From contig CALAUH010000061.1 in assembly GCA_937892225.1 (NCBI GenBank), forward strand, positions 1 to 10,318: a stretch of 10,318 nucleotides of DNA, read 5' to 3'. Below the pieces are notes generated by a model that ran no database searches, was not told the origin of the DNA, and saw only the letters and a list, made by a program, of their open reading frames with translations. The stretch is from an uncultured Treponema sp. (GTDB lineage: Bacteria; Spirochaetota; Spirochaetia; Treponematales; Treponemataceae). The position numbers and the translations under genes are program-made. This document shows positions 1-6,711 of the stretch, one piece after another; the first letter of the stretch is position 1, and each line of letters starts with the position of its first letter.

Positions 1-945
1 ATATTGAATTTTAAATACAAGACCTAACGGCATTTTTGTAACATCACATGGAACTTCAACATCTTCCTGTACATCTTTTTTGATTTTAAGACCTTTTGCA
101 GCAGGAACATCTGTCGGACATGGAAGATAATCTACAACTGCATCAATAAGTGGCTGAACTCCCTGATTATGACGTGCACTACCCATTACAAATGGAACAA
201 AAACTCTGTTGATTGTACCCTTTCTAATTGCAGCCTTTAACTGTTCAATAGTAATTTCTTTTCCATCAAGATAAAGTTCCATAAGTGCATCATCACTGCC
301 GGCAACCATATCAATTAATTTTTCACGATATTCATTAGCCATATCAAGACGTTCTGCAGCAATTTCTGATTCAACTACATTTTCACCTTCGTCTCCTTCA
401 AAACGAAGTTCTTTCATTTTTAATAAATCAATTACACCTTCAAAATCCTGTCCCTGTCCAATTGGTATTTGTAATGCAAGACAGTCTACACCAAATTTTT
501 CATGTACATCATCCATAGATGCAAAAAAATCAGCACCAATACGATCCATTTTATTCATAAAACAGATTCTAGGAACACTAAATTCATCTGCCTGTTTCCA
601 TACAGTTTCTGTCTGAGGCTGAACACCGTCTACTGCACAAATAACTGCAACAGCACCGTCTAATACACGTAAAGAACGTTCTACTTCTGCAGTAAAATCA
701 ACGTGTCCCGGTGTATCAATAATATTAATCTGATAACCTTTCCAGTCAGTAGTAGTAGCAGCAGAACAGATTGTAATTCCTCTTTCCTGTTCCTGTGCCA
801 TCCAGTCCATTGTTGCCTGACCGTCATCTATTTCACCAATCTTATGAATTTTTCCTGAGTAATAAAGAATACGTTCTGTTGTAGTTGTTTTTCCAGCATC
901 AATATGTGCCATAATTCCAATATTGCGCATTTTATCTAAAGACAT
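1..945 (-). CDS. fusA: Elongation factor G, N-terminal 315 residues (3' end beyond window)
   Basis: Translational GTPase that moves tRNA and mRNA through the ribosome (or, for some paralogues, helps recycle it); cytoplasmic. The frame is open from the ATG at 945 to the left edge. All G-domain motifs are present: AHIDAGKT (13-20), RGIT (55-58), DTPGH (77-81), NKMD (131-134) and a GSA G5 motif followed by the typical GVQPLIDAVVDYLP stretch. The visible part ends at GLVFKIQY, the beginning of domain II. A ribosome site, AGAGGT at 951-956, sits 5 bases before the ATG. Details such as ITICSAATTTDW and VICAVDGVQPQTETVW suggest one of the spirochaete-type EF-G paralogues rather than the str-operon copy, and the neighbours are not rpsL or rpsG. 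Family assignment is certain; which paralogue it is remains inference. Confidence 0.96.
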   Translation of the reverse strand, partial: MSLDKMRNIGIMAHIDAGKTTTTERILYYSGKIHKIGEIDDGQATMDWMAQEQERGITICSAATTTDWKGYQINIIDTPGHVDFTAEVERSLRVLDGAVAVICAVDGVQPQTETVWKQADEFSVPRICFMNKMDRIGADFFASMDDVHEKFGVDCLALQIPIGQGQDFEGVIDLLKMKELRFEGDEGENVVESEIAAERLDMANEYREKLIDMVAGSDDALMELYLDGKEITIEQLKAAIRKGTINRVFVPFVMGSARHNQGVQPLIDAVVDYLPCPTDVPAAKGLKIKKDVQEDVEVPCDVTKMPLGLVFKIQY

Positions 946-966
946 GTTTTACCTCTAATTTTTTTG

Positions 967-995
967 ATTTTATCAATTTTTTTATTTTTTGTTAA
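967..995 (-). promoter_or_regulatory. Probable sigma70 promoter of the EF-G gene
   Basis: On the minus strand, TTAACA (990-995) is followed after exactly 17 bases by TAAAAT (967-972). Transcription would start near 960, leaving a leader of about 15 bases that carries the AGAGGT ribosome site. It lies between the terminator at 1021-1063 and the start codon, so EF-G is probably transcribed on its own. The region is A/T-rich, so chance matches are possible. Confidence 0.55.
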
Positions 996-1020
996 GATTA
1001 ATTATGAATACAATTTTTAT

Positions 1021-1063
1021 AAAAAAAAACAGATTCCATCTTTTAAAGACGAAATCTGTTTTT
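1021..1063 (-). terminator. Intrinsic terminator after the first beta-barrel gene
   Basis: Read on the minus strand, arms 1047-1063 and 1025-1041 pair over 17 base pairs (two G-U) around a 5-base loop. The stem base is AAAAACAGATT/AATCTGTTTTT and it runs into a T tract (positions 1021-1029). It begins about 25 bases after the stop codon of the gene at 1088-1765 and separates that gene from EF-G. On the plus strand the T run is only five bases, so the minus-strand reading is favoured. Confidence 0.88.
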
Positions 1064-1087
1064 ACAAGATAAAATATTAATTTAAAA

Positions 1088-1765
1088 TTAGAATTTATAT
1101 CCTACACCAATTTTTGGAGCAAAATAGAATCTATGGATACCAGTAGATTTTCCATCATCACCTTGAGTATACATAATCCACCCTAAATCTACAGCTGCAG
1201 TTGCATAAATATTACTCATAAATTCATATGTTCCAAAAACACCTGCTGTTAAACCAAAATTTTGTGAACTAAATGTAATTTTTTCATCAGTATCATATGT
1301 AAATCTTGTTGTATACTTCTGATAAATAAATCCTAAATCAGCACTAACACTATATTTCTTTTTATTAATAAATGTATAAACAGCTGATGGATTAATATTA
1401 AAAACTATAATAGAATTTACAACACCATTTGAATAAGCATCTTTAAAAGAATATCTATATTTGTTTATAGCTTTATGATTAGCATTTTTATAAGTTAATA
1501 TCTCTTCCTGTGTATAACTTGCAGGGAAAAAATAACTTACTGAAAGTCTTGCACCCCATTCTTTTGTAAACATATAAGTTCCAGTTACATCAATACCTGG
1601 TGCAACTTCTGAATAATTTGTTTTTGAAATAAAATTTTCTCCTTCATCTTTTTCAGACCAAGATTCTATTGGCAAAATAAAATTTGCATCAACTTTTAAA
1701 TCTAAAGCAAAAACTGTAGTTGCACAGATTAATAAAGAAATAACGATTCCTAATAATTTTTTCAT
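1088..1765 (-). CDS. Small outer-membrane beta-barrel protein, paralogue 1
   Basis: Predicted 225-residue secreted protein of unknown function. A signal peptide is clear: MKK, a hydrophobic core to about residue 18, and a likely cut after VFA (residue 20). A Cys at 14 lies inside the hydrophobic core and is not followed by a normal lipoprotein context, so I read this as ordinary signal peptidase I processing. The mature part alternates polar and hydrophobic residues with many aromatics and ends in IGVGYKF, a C-terminal Phe strand typical of proteins inserted by the BAM machinery. Its length would suit a barrel of roughly 8 to 10 strands. It shares start motif, mid-section and C-terminus with the next gene (1937-2572). 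The ribosome site AAGGAG lies at 1777-1782. A structural or porin-like role is possible, but no specific function can be read. Confidence 0.8.
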   Translation of the reverse strand: MKKLLGIVISLLICATTVFALDLKVDANFILPIESWSEKDEGENFISKTNYSEVAPGIDVTGTYMFTKEWGARLSVSYFFPASYTQEEILTYKNANHKAINKYRYSFKDAYSNGVVNSIIVFNINPSAVYTFINKKKYSVSADLGFIYQKYTTRFTYDTDEKITFSSQNFGLTAGVFGTYEFMSNIYATAAVDLGWIMYTQGDDGKSTGIHRFYFAPKIGVGYKF

Positions 1766-1802
1766 TACTATTAAAACTCCTTAAAAAAAATTAATTATGT
1801 TA

Positions 1803-1808
1803 ATTATA
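1803..1808 (-). promoter_or_regulatory. Possible -10 element for beta-barrel paralogue 1
   Basis: A perfect TATAAT on the minus strand would start transcription near 1796, giving a leader of about 30 bases with AAGGAG at 1777-1782. No good -35 box is visible at 16-18 bases, so this is weak. The terminator at 1872-1907 just upstream means the gene needs a promoter in this gap. Confidence 0.35.
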
Positions 1809-1871
1809 ATATCAAATTTTTAATTCGTATAGCATAAAATCTTAAATTTAAGAAATTTATTATATTTACAT

Positions 1872-1907
1872 AAAAAAAAGCGGAACCTGAAAAACAAGTT
1901 CCGCTTT
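1872..1907 (-). terminator. Intrinsic terminator after the second beta-barrel gene
   Basis: On the minus strand, AAAGCGGAAC (1898-1907) pairs perfectly with GTTCCGCTTT (1877-1886). Three further pairs (one G-U) close a TTTTT loop, and the stem is followed directly by a T tract (1872-1879). It starts about 30 bases after the stop codon of the gene at 1937-2572. This is the cleanest terminator in the window and isolates the two barrel genes transcriptionally. Confidence 0.93.
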
Positions 1908-1936
1908 AAGTATGAAAATTATTGTTTTAGTTTTGA

Positions 1937-2572
1937 TTATTTGAATTTATATCCAATACCGAATTTTGGCTGGAAATAGAATACTTTCAAATCTTTTGAA
2001 CCATTATCATCAGACTTACTGAATTTCCAAACTAATGGACATGCAAAGTTAGCATATAAGTTTGTTGAAATTGTATATGTTGCCTGAATTTCTGCACCAG
2101 CACCCCATTCTGACCATTTTGTTGTTGTTGTAATATTAGTTAAAGGTGCAGGTTTTGTTTCAGCTGTATAAAATTGCATTAATATACCTGGTATTACAGT
2201 AACAGAATAATTTTTTGTACTTGTAATATTAATTTTAGGTCCTGCAAAGATACTGAATGCATTATATGCTTTCAATTCACTATTATAATTAATATCTGTT
2301 TTATTTCCAGACTCTTTATAAGTTCTTTTATAATTCTGAGGGAAATTTAATCCTAAATCAACTTTAGCACCAAAACGTTTATTTACCATAGCAGAAATTC
2401 CAAAATCAAAACCTGTACCGAAATCAAATTCAGTATAATCTTTTAAAAAAAGATCTGAACCAGAGAAACTCTGCATTGGCATTGTGAAATTTACATCTGC
2501 AGAAAATTCAATTGCAGAAGCCGCACTAACTAATACAAAAAGTGAAAGTAATGAAACAATTATCTTTTTCAT
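1937..2572 (-). CDS. Small outer-membrane beta-barrel protein, paralogue 2
   Basis: Predicted 211-residue secreted protein, a divergent tandem paralogue of the gene at 1088-1765. A signal peptide with a likely cut after ASA (residue 20) is followed by IEFSADVNFTMPMQSFS, matching LDLKVDANFILPIESWS of the neighbour. Both have a strand with FP then a Y-rich loop, a KYSV/NYSV strand, and a matching final pair: FYFQPKFGIGYKF here and FYFAPKIGVGYKF there. This copy carries one extra Lys after the terminal Phe. AGGAGT at 2578-2583 lies 5 bases before the ATG. Promoter and terminator are its own. The function is unknown; location in the outer membrane is inferred from the amphipathic strand pattern and C-terminal signature. 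Confidence 0.8.
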   Translation of the reverse strand: MKKIIVSLLSLFVLVSAASAIEFSADVNFTMPMQSFSGSDLFLKDYTEFDFGTGFDFGISAMVNKRFGAKVDLGLNFPQNYKRTYKESGNKTDINYNSELKAYNAFSIFAGPKINITSTKNYSVTVIPGILMQFYTAETKPAPLTNITTTTKWSEWGAGAEIQATYTISTNLYANFACPLVWKFSKSDDNGSKDLKVFYFQPKFGIGYKFK

Positions 2573-2602
2573 TCTAAACTCCTAAAAAAAGGATAAATAA
2601 TC

Positions 2603-2620
2603 TAAACACATACGTGTCTA
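2603..2620. promoter_or_regulatory. Small dyad in the leader of beta-barrel paralogue 2
   Basis: TAAACAC (2603-2609) and GTGTCTA (2614-2620) are inverted copies with one mismatch around ATAC. It falls between the predicted transcription start (near 2643) and the ribosome site, so it could be an operator or a weak leader hairpin. It is short, and chance is a real alternative. Confidence 0.25.
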
Positions 2621-2649
2621 CTAAAAACTTTTTCACTAATATAGATAAA

Positions 2650-2678
2650 ATTATATACCAATTACGGAAATATAACAA
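2650..2678 (-). promoter_or_regulatory. Probable sigma70 promoter of beta-barrel paralogue 2
   Basis: On the minus strand, TTGTTA (2673-2678) is followed after 17 bases by a perfect TATAAT (2650-2655). Predicted start is near 2643, giving an unusually long leader of about 70 bases before the ATG at 2572. No terminator is visible between this promoter and the zinc-ribbon gene upstream, so read-through from that unit is also possible. Confidence 0.7.
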
Positions 2679-2687
2679 ATCTTTTCT

Positions 2688-2933
2688 TTATTTATGCATC
2701 TGTGTACTTAAAACAAGCATAGACAATTCTCTTTCAAGTTCATCTAACTGCTGTTCCATATCATAAAGTTTCTGACGACGAACTTCTTTCTGTTCCTGTT
2801 CATATTTTGTAAACAAAACATCTAAAGAATCATTTTCTGAAGAAACTCTTGAAACACCGCACCATGGACAATAGATAAATTCTTTATCCATAGTTCTTCC
2901 GCATCCTTTACAAACTGCTGTTGAATAATTCAT
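2688..2933 (-). CDS. Small zinc-ribbon / coiled-coil protein of unknown function
   Basis: An 81-residue protein with no recognisable named family. Residues 8-25 hold two CxxC knuckles (C8, C11, C22, C25; CKGC and CPWC) spaced by ten residues, a rubredoxin-type zinc ribbon expected to bind one zinc ion. Residues about 40-75 are rich in Glu, Gln, Arg and Leu with heptad-like spacing and probably form a coiled coil, so the protein may dimerise or dock on a partner. There is no signal peptide or membrane segment, so it should be cytoplasmic. It lies 21 bases downstream of the LysM/M23 gene, with AAGGTT at 2943-2948 as ribosome site, and is very likely co-transcribed with it. It is probably a real gene, since the zinc motif and codon use match its neighbours. 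Confidence 0.8.
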   Translation of the reverse strand: MNYSTAVCKGCGRTMDKEFIYCPWCGVSRVSSENDSLDVLFTKYEQEQKEVRRQKLYDMEQQLDELERELSMLVLSTQMHK

Positions 2934-2954
2934 TTATTTTACAACCTTACTGTT

Positions 2955-4202
2955 CTATCTTTTGTTTAAGACAGTCATTGGATTTATTAATTTACCGTTC
3001 TTATAAACTGTAAAATGTAAATGTGGACCTGTAGAATATCCTGTTGAACCAACTAAACCGATTTTAGAAGTCTGATCTACCCACTGTCCTTTCTTTACAA
3101 GAATCTTAGATAAATGTGCATATAAAGTCTGATATCCGCCGGAATGTTTTATGATGATATAATTTCCGAATACGCTTGAAACACCTGTAAAAGAAACTGT
3201 ACCACTCATAGCTGCATAAACTGAAGTTCCAGTAGGACAAGCCATATCTGTTCCTGTATGGAATGATTTTACACCTTTAATAGGATCAATTCTGTTTCCA
3301 TATGGACTTGACCATCTGAAAGAAGCTTTGATTGGAAGTTTCCATAAATCACCCATTACTTCAGCAAGAGCATTTTTGTCCATACCAACGCCTGGGAGGA
3401 ACAATTCCTGACCTTTAGAAAGTGTTTCAGTTGTAAGCTCATTTACATCAAGTAATGTTTCTAATTTTACATTATATTTTTCTACTATTTTATTTATTGA
3501 ATCACCATTCGAAACTGTATAAATAATTCCATCCATATTTGGAATTGTAAGTTTCTGACCTGCAACAAGATGACGTACATTAGTAATTTTATTTACAGAA
3601 ATTAAAGTTGCAATATTTGAAAGTCCAAATTTCTTTGCAATACCACTGATTGTATCCCCGCTTCTTACTTTATAAGTCTGATAAGAAACCGGTTCCATAA
3701 TTACAGCAGGATTTAATTTTACAGAGTCTGAAGAATATTCACTGTTTTCAGGATTTTCAATTGTTCCTTCAAGTGCGAACATCTGCATAAATTTATCAAG
3801 TTCTTCCTGATTTAAGCCGTCTGTTCTTCCAAAAGTCGAAGGTCCTGTATGATTAATTTTATAATTAACACAGCGATAAATAAAAATACCGCCTGTAATA
3901 ACAGCAATTACAGATAATAAACTGATAATACTGACTTTTAAATTTTTTCTAAAAGACAAGGCTAAAACGCAGATTGCATGTCCAATATCAGAAAAAATGT
4001 TTAAAACAGAAAAAGGTCTTCTTACCTTACCTGCTCTAAAAGTCTGATTATCTGATGGAAAAGTAAAGTCAAACTTAACATCACTTTTTTCATCATATTT
4101 CTTCTCTTTTTTAGAAAGAAAAGCCGAGCCTCTTGTTGATTTAAATAATCCTAATGAATTTGATGTTTGTGGTTCATCGCAAATAAAACTAATAATTTCC
4201 AT
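2955..4202 (-). CDS. Membrane-anchored LysM / M23-family peptidoglycan endopeptidase
   Basis: Predicted zinc endopeptidase (LytM/NlpD type) that cuts peptide cross-links in peptidoglycan, acting in the periplasm. The 415-residue order is: a polar N-terminus of about 87 residues, one membrane segment (about 90-110), a linker, LysM 1 (about 176-221, YKVRSGDTISGIAKKF), LysM 2 (about 227-270), and an M23 domain (about 295-410). Zinc ligands H315 and D319 (HTGTD) and H396 (HLH) are present, as is catalytic H363 (YAHL), so it should be an active enzyme and not an EnvC/NlpD-like degenerate activator. The topology is N-in, C-out. The start at 4202 has only a weak ribosome site (AGAG about 6 bases upstream), but no other in-frame ATG precedes the membrane segment. 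It is divergent from the signal peptidase operon across 62 bases. Confidence 0.93.
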   Translation of the reverse strand: MEIISFICDEPQTSNSLGLFKSTRGSAFLSKKEKKYDEKSDVKFDFTFPSDNQTFRAGKVRRPFSVLNIFSDIGHAICVLALSFRKNLKVSIISLLSVIAVITGGIFIYRCVNYKINHTGPSTFGRTDGLNQEELDKFMQMFALEGTIENPENSEYSSDSVKLNPAVIMEPVSYQTYKVRSGDTISGIAKKFGLSNIATLISVNKITNVRHLVAGQKLTIPNMDGIIYTVSNGDSINKIVEKYNVKLETLLDVNELTTETLSKGQELFLPGVGMDKNALAEVMGDLWKLPIKASFRWSSPYGNRIDPIKGVKSFHTGTDMACPTGTSVYAAMSGTVSFTGVSSVFGNYIIIKHSGGYQTLYAHLSKILVKKGQWVDQTSKIGLVGSTGYSTGPHLHFTVYKNGKLINPMTVLNKR

Positions 4203-4212
4203 ATTTTCTCTA

Positions 4213-4241
4213 TCGACAGAAACTAAAACCGGGTTTAGAAT
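4213..4241 (+). promoter_or_regulatory. Probable sigma70 promoter of the signal peptidase operon
   Basis: TCGACA (4213-4218) and TAGAAT (4236-4241) each match the consensus at five of six positions and are 17 bases apart. The start would be near 4248, leaving a leader of about 17 bases with no Shine-Dalgarno sequence. A second TATAAT (4246-4251) lacks a good -35 box. For the divergent gene a weaker pair exists on the minus strand: TTTTCA (4266-4271), 16 bases, TATAAA (4244-4249). Confidence 0.55.
4223..4238. promoter_or_regulatory. 16-base dyad, possible operator between divergent envelope genes
   Basis: CTAAAACCGGGTTTAG is an inverted repeat in which seven of eight base pairs match, centred on CCGG. 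It fills most of the spacer and touches the -10 box of the rightward promoter, and lies at the predicted start region of the weaker leftward one. A protein bound here could therefore control both units. The G+C-rich centre stands out in an otherwise A/T-rich gap. No regulator gene is nearby, so the binding protein is unknown. Confidence 0.45.
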
Positions 4242-4264
4242 TATTTATAATTAAAATAAAATAT

Positions 4265-4846
4265 ATGAAAAGCAAAAAGATTACAAATAACGACACAAAA
4301 AATTCTACTCCAATAATATCTGCAGAATATTACGAAAAACGTTCTGAACGATGTTTTACAATCATAATTCTATCTTTAATTGCTGCATTCATATTAAAAT
4401 TTTTTGTTATTGATTTTCTTAAAATAAAAGGCGATTCAATGAATCCTTCTATAAAAGAGAATCAAATCATACTTATAAACCGCCTGGCATACGGACTTTC
4501 CAAACCTTTTACCGACCAGTATTTTTTTCAATGGAAAGAACCCAAAAAGGATGATATCGTAATTTTTCTTCATGACAATAAAATTGTTGTAAAAAGATGC
4601 GTACTATCAAGTAATGAATATCTAGAAATTTTCTATAATTCACAGTATAGTAATTATTATCTGAATATAAGTGGAAAACACGTACCCTTAAATCAACGTC
4701 AATATAATTGGCTAAAAGATACAGAAAAAGTTCCGGAAGGCTATGTTTTTGTTCTTGGTGACAATTATGAAAATTCAATTGATTCAAGAGATTACGGTTT
4801 TGTTTCCTGCAAGAATATAATTGGCAGAGTAATCAGGAAGGACTGA
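4265..4846 (+). CDS. lepB: Signal peptidase I (S26 family)
   Basis: Membrane-bound serine protease that removes signal peptides from exported proteins on the outer face of the inner membrane. The 193-residue protein has a short cytoplasmic tail, one membrane segment (about 31-50), then the catalytic domain. The nucleophile is S58 in KGDSMNPSI and the general base is K110 in KIVVKRC. The conserved final boxes are GDN (165-167 region, VLGDNYENS) and SIDSR (171-175), followed by YGFV. It is a compact form with a single N-terminal anchor. The start codon at 4265 lacks a visible Shine-Dalgarno sequence; no other in-frame ATG precedes the membrane segment. Its TGA overlaps the next gene's ATG by one base. 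Likely substrates in this window include the two barrel proteins. Confidence 0.95.
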   Translation: MKSKKITNNDTKNSTPIISAEYYEKRSERCFTIIILSLIAAFILKFFVIDFLKIKGDSMNPSIKENQIILINRLAYGLSKPFTDQYFFQWKEPKKDDIVIFLHDNKIVVKRCVLSSNEYLEIFYNSQYSNYYLNISGKHVPLNQRQYNWLKDTEKVPEGYVFVLGDNYENSIDSRDYGFVSCKNIIGRVIRKD

Positions 4847-6711
4847 TGAACGATTTTTTTAAAAAGAAAAGAACATTTTTTTGTTTTGCAATATGCAGTG
4901 TTTTTATTCTATTAATTCTTTTTACTTATCTCAAACTTGCACTAAAAACTGTAAATACTAATACAACCACACACAATTTTACAGAAAGAGGTTCCATTTT
5001 TGACCGTTTAGGATCTCCTTTAGCAGTTCAGACAAATTTTTACAGAATCGGATTAAATACAAGAGACATTAAAAATAAAGAAGAATTTGCACAATCAATG
5101 GCTCCACTTTTTGGAATGACAGAAAGCGAATTATTAGAAAAAATCGATAAAAAGAAGGAATACGTAATTTTAAAGAAAAAAGCAAATCAGGATGAATATA
5201 AAGAAATAAGTCTTATTGCTAATGATTACGGATATACTTTTATAAACTACGAAAAAATTCCAGGAAGAATCTATCCAAACTACTCTCTTGCATCCCAGTT
5301 AATCGGTTACATGGGAGACGAAGGAAAAGGTTTAGCAGGAATTGAATTTTCACAGCAAAATATTCTTTCTCCGGAAATTGATTATAATTCAGATAATCAG
5401 AATCAACCTAAAAATATATATCTTACAATAGATGCAAACCTTCAATATAAACTTGAACAGGTTGCCTACAAGACAATGTCAGAAACTCAGGCCGAAAGTA
5501 TGATGCTGATTGCAGTCAACTGTAAAAACGGAGAAATTCTTTCTTATGTAAGTTTACCTTCTGTAAATTTAAATGAATACGGACTTGCAGATGCAAATGC
5601 AAAAATCAACAGACCTGCAAACAATGCATATGAACCAGGTTCTGTATTTAAAATTTTTACAGTCGGAATAGTTTATGATGAAAAAACAATTTCGCCAAAC
5701 GACAGTTTCTTATGTAACGGTGCATACGAACGAAAATTAGCAAGCGGCGAAACTGTAAGAATCAAATGTCTTGATAATCACGGATGGCTTACACCTCGCG
5801 AAGCTTTAAAATATTCATGTAATGATGTTTTAGGACAAATCAGTGATAAAATATCTGAAACAGAATTTATAAACAGAATTAAATTACTCGGCTTTGGTTC
5901 AAAAACTGGAATTGAACTTTCTGGAGAAACAACCGGATTTGTAAAAGAACCTGACAATAAATCCTGGTCTGCACGTTCAAAACCGACAATTGCAATCGGA
6001 CAGGAAATAAGCGTTTCTGCCTTACAGATGGTTCAGGCCGCCACTGCAATTGGAAACGGTGGTGTTCCAGTAAAATTAACAGTTATAAATAAAATTACAA
6101 ATAAAGACGGAACAGTTTTTTATGAACACGTTCCAGAATATAAAGAACAGGCTTTAAGTAAAAACTCAGCTGATTATATTTTAAGCTGTATGGAAACAAC
6201 TGCGACAACCGGAACAGGTTCAAAAGCAAACATCGGTGACGTATCTATTGGTGTAAAAACCGGAACTGCACAAATGGCAGATAAAGAACACGGTGGATAC
6301 AGTGAAACAGACTTTCTTTCAAACTGTATTGCACTTTTCCCTGTAGAAGATCCACAAATCTGTCTTTACATTGTTGTAGAAAAAGCAAAAGGTGAAACTT
6401 ATGCCGGTCGAATTGTTGCACCAGTAATCGGAGAAGCCGCAGATATTATCATCGATCATCTTGGAATGAGCAGAGGCGGAGCTTCTTCAGTAGAACATAA
6501 CGGTGTAATTAAAATACCATCTAAAAAATCTATAAAAATCGGTTCTTCATTACCAGATTTTACAGGCAGTTCAAAAAAAGAACTTTTACCTTTACTCGAA
6601 TTAAAAGACATTAATGTATACATAAACGGAAGTGGTTGGGTTGTTAATCAGTCGCCAGAGCCAGGAACTCCTGTTACAAAGGATATGGTAATTGAACTCA
6701 ATCTGGAATAA
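4846..6711 (+). CDS. Class B penicillin-binding protein (FtsI/PBP2x-like transpeptidase) with PASTA domain
   Basis: Peptidoglycan D,D-transpeptidase that cross-links glycan strands, probably at the division septum; anchored in the inner membrane, active in the periplasm, target of beta-lactams. In 621 residues: a membrane anchor (about 10-33), the class B dimerisation region beginning RGSIFDRLGSPLA (48-60), then the transpeptidase with SVFK (S266, K269), SCN (324-326) and KTG (471-473), all intact. A PASTA domain (about 565-621, VVNQSPEPGTPV near its end) closes the protein, as in PBP2x and SpoVD. There is no glycosyltransferase domain. AGGAAGGA at 4835-4842 precedes the ATG, which overlaps the lepB stop (TGATG), so translation is probably coupled. 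It is not next to murE or mraW, so it is outside a classical dcw cluster; ftsI function is likely but unproven. Confidence 0.94.
   Translation: MNDFFKKKRTFFCFAICSVFILLILFTYLKLALKTVNTNTTTHNFTERGSIFDRLGSPLAVQTNFYRIGLNTRDIKNKEEFAQSMAPLFGMTESELLEKIDKKKEYVILKKKANQDEYKEISLIANDYGYTFINYEKIPGRIYPNYSLASQLIGYMGDEGKGLAGIEFSQQNILSPEIDYNSDNQNQPKNIYLTIDANLQYKLEQVAYKTMSETQAESMMLIAVNCKNGEILSYVSLPSVNLNEYGLADANAKINRPANNAYEPGSVFKIFTVGIVYDEKTISPNDSFLCNGAYERKLASGETVRIKCLDNHGWLTPREALKYSCNDVLGQISDKISETEFINRIKLLGFGSKTGIELSGETTGFVKEPDNKSWSARSKPTIAIGQEISVSALQMVQAATAIGNGGVPVKLTVINKITNKDGTVFYEHVPEYKEQALSKNSADYILSCMETTATTGTGSKANIGDVSIGVKTGTAQMADKEHGGYSETDFLSNCIALFPVEDPQICLYIVVEKAKGETYAGRIVAPVIGEAADIIIDHLGMSRGGASSVEHNGVIKIPSKKSIKIGSSLPDFTGSSKKELLPLLELKDINVYINGSGWVVNQSPEPGTPVTKDMVIELNLE
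6678..6694 (+). promoter_or_regulatory. Ribosome site and TTG start of the Maf gene inside the PBP gene
   Basis: AAAGGA (6678-6683) lies 8 bases before TTG at 6692. A stop (TAA at 6689-6691) directly precedes this TTG in frame, and the first in-frame ATG comes only about 155 codons later, so TTG is the only reasonable start. Confidence 0.8.

Noticed and set aside
1783..1790. Run of eight A (T on the sense strand) between the -10 element and ribosome site of barrel paralogue 1, considered as a phase-variation tract.
   Set aside because: Homopolymers of this length are common across this A/T-rich window, including in terminators, and it does not set the spacing between -35 and -10 boxes.
4509..4787. 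Antisense open frame of 92 codons within the signal peptidase gene.
   Set aside because: Lies fully inside a gene with intact catalytic motifs, has no recognisable domain, and reads as low-complexity His/Tyr/Leu sequence typical of antisense A/T-rich DNA.
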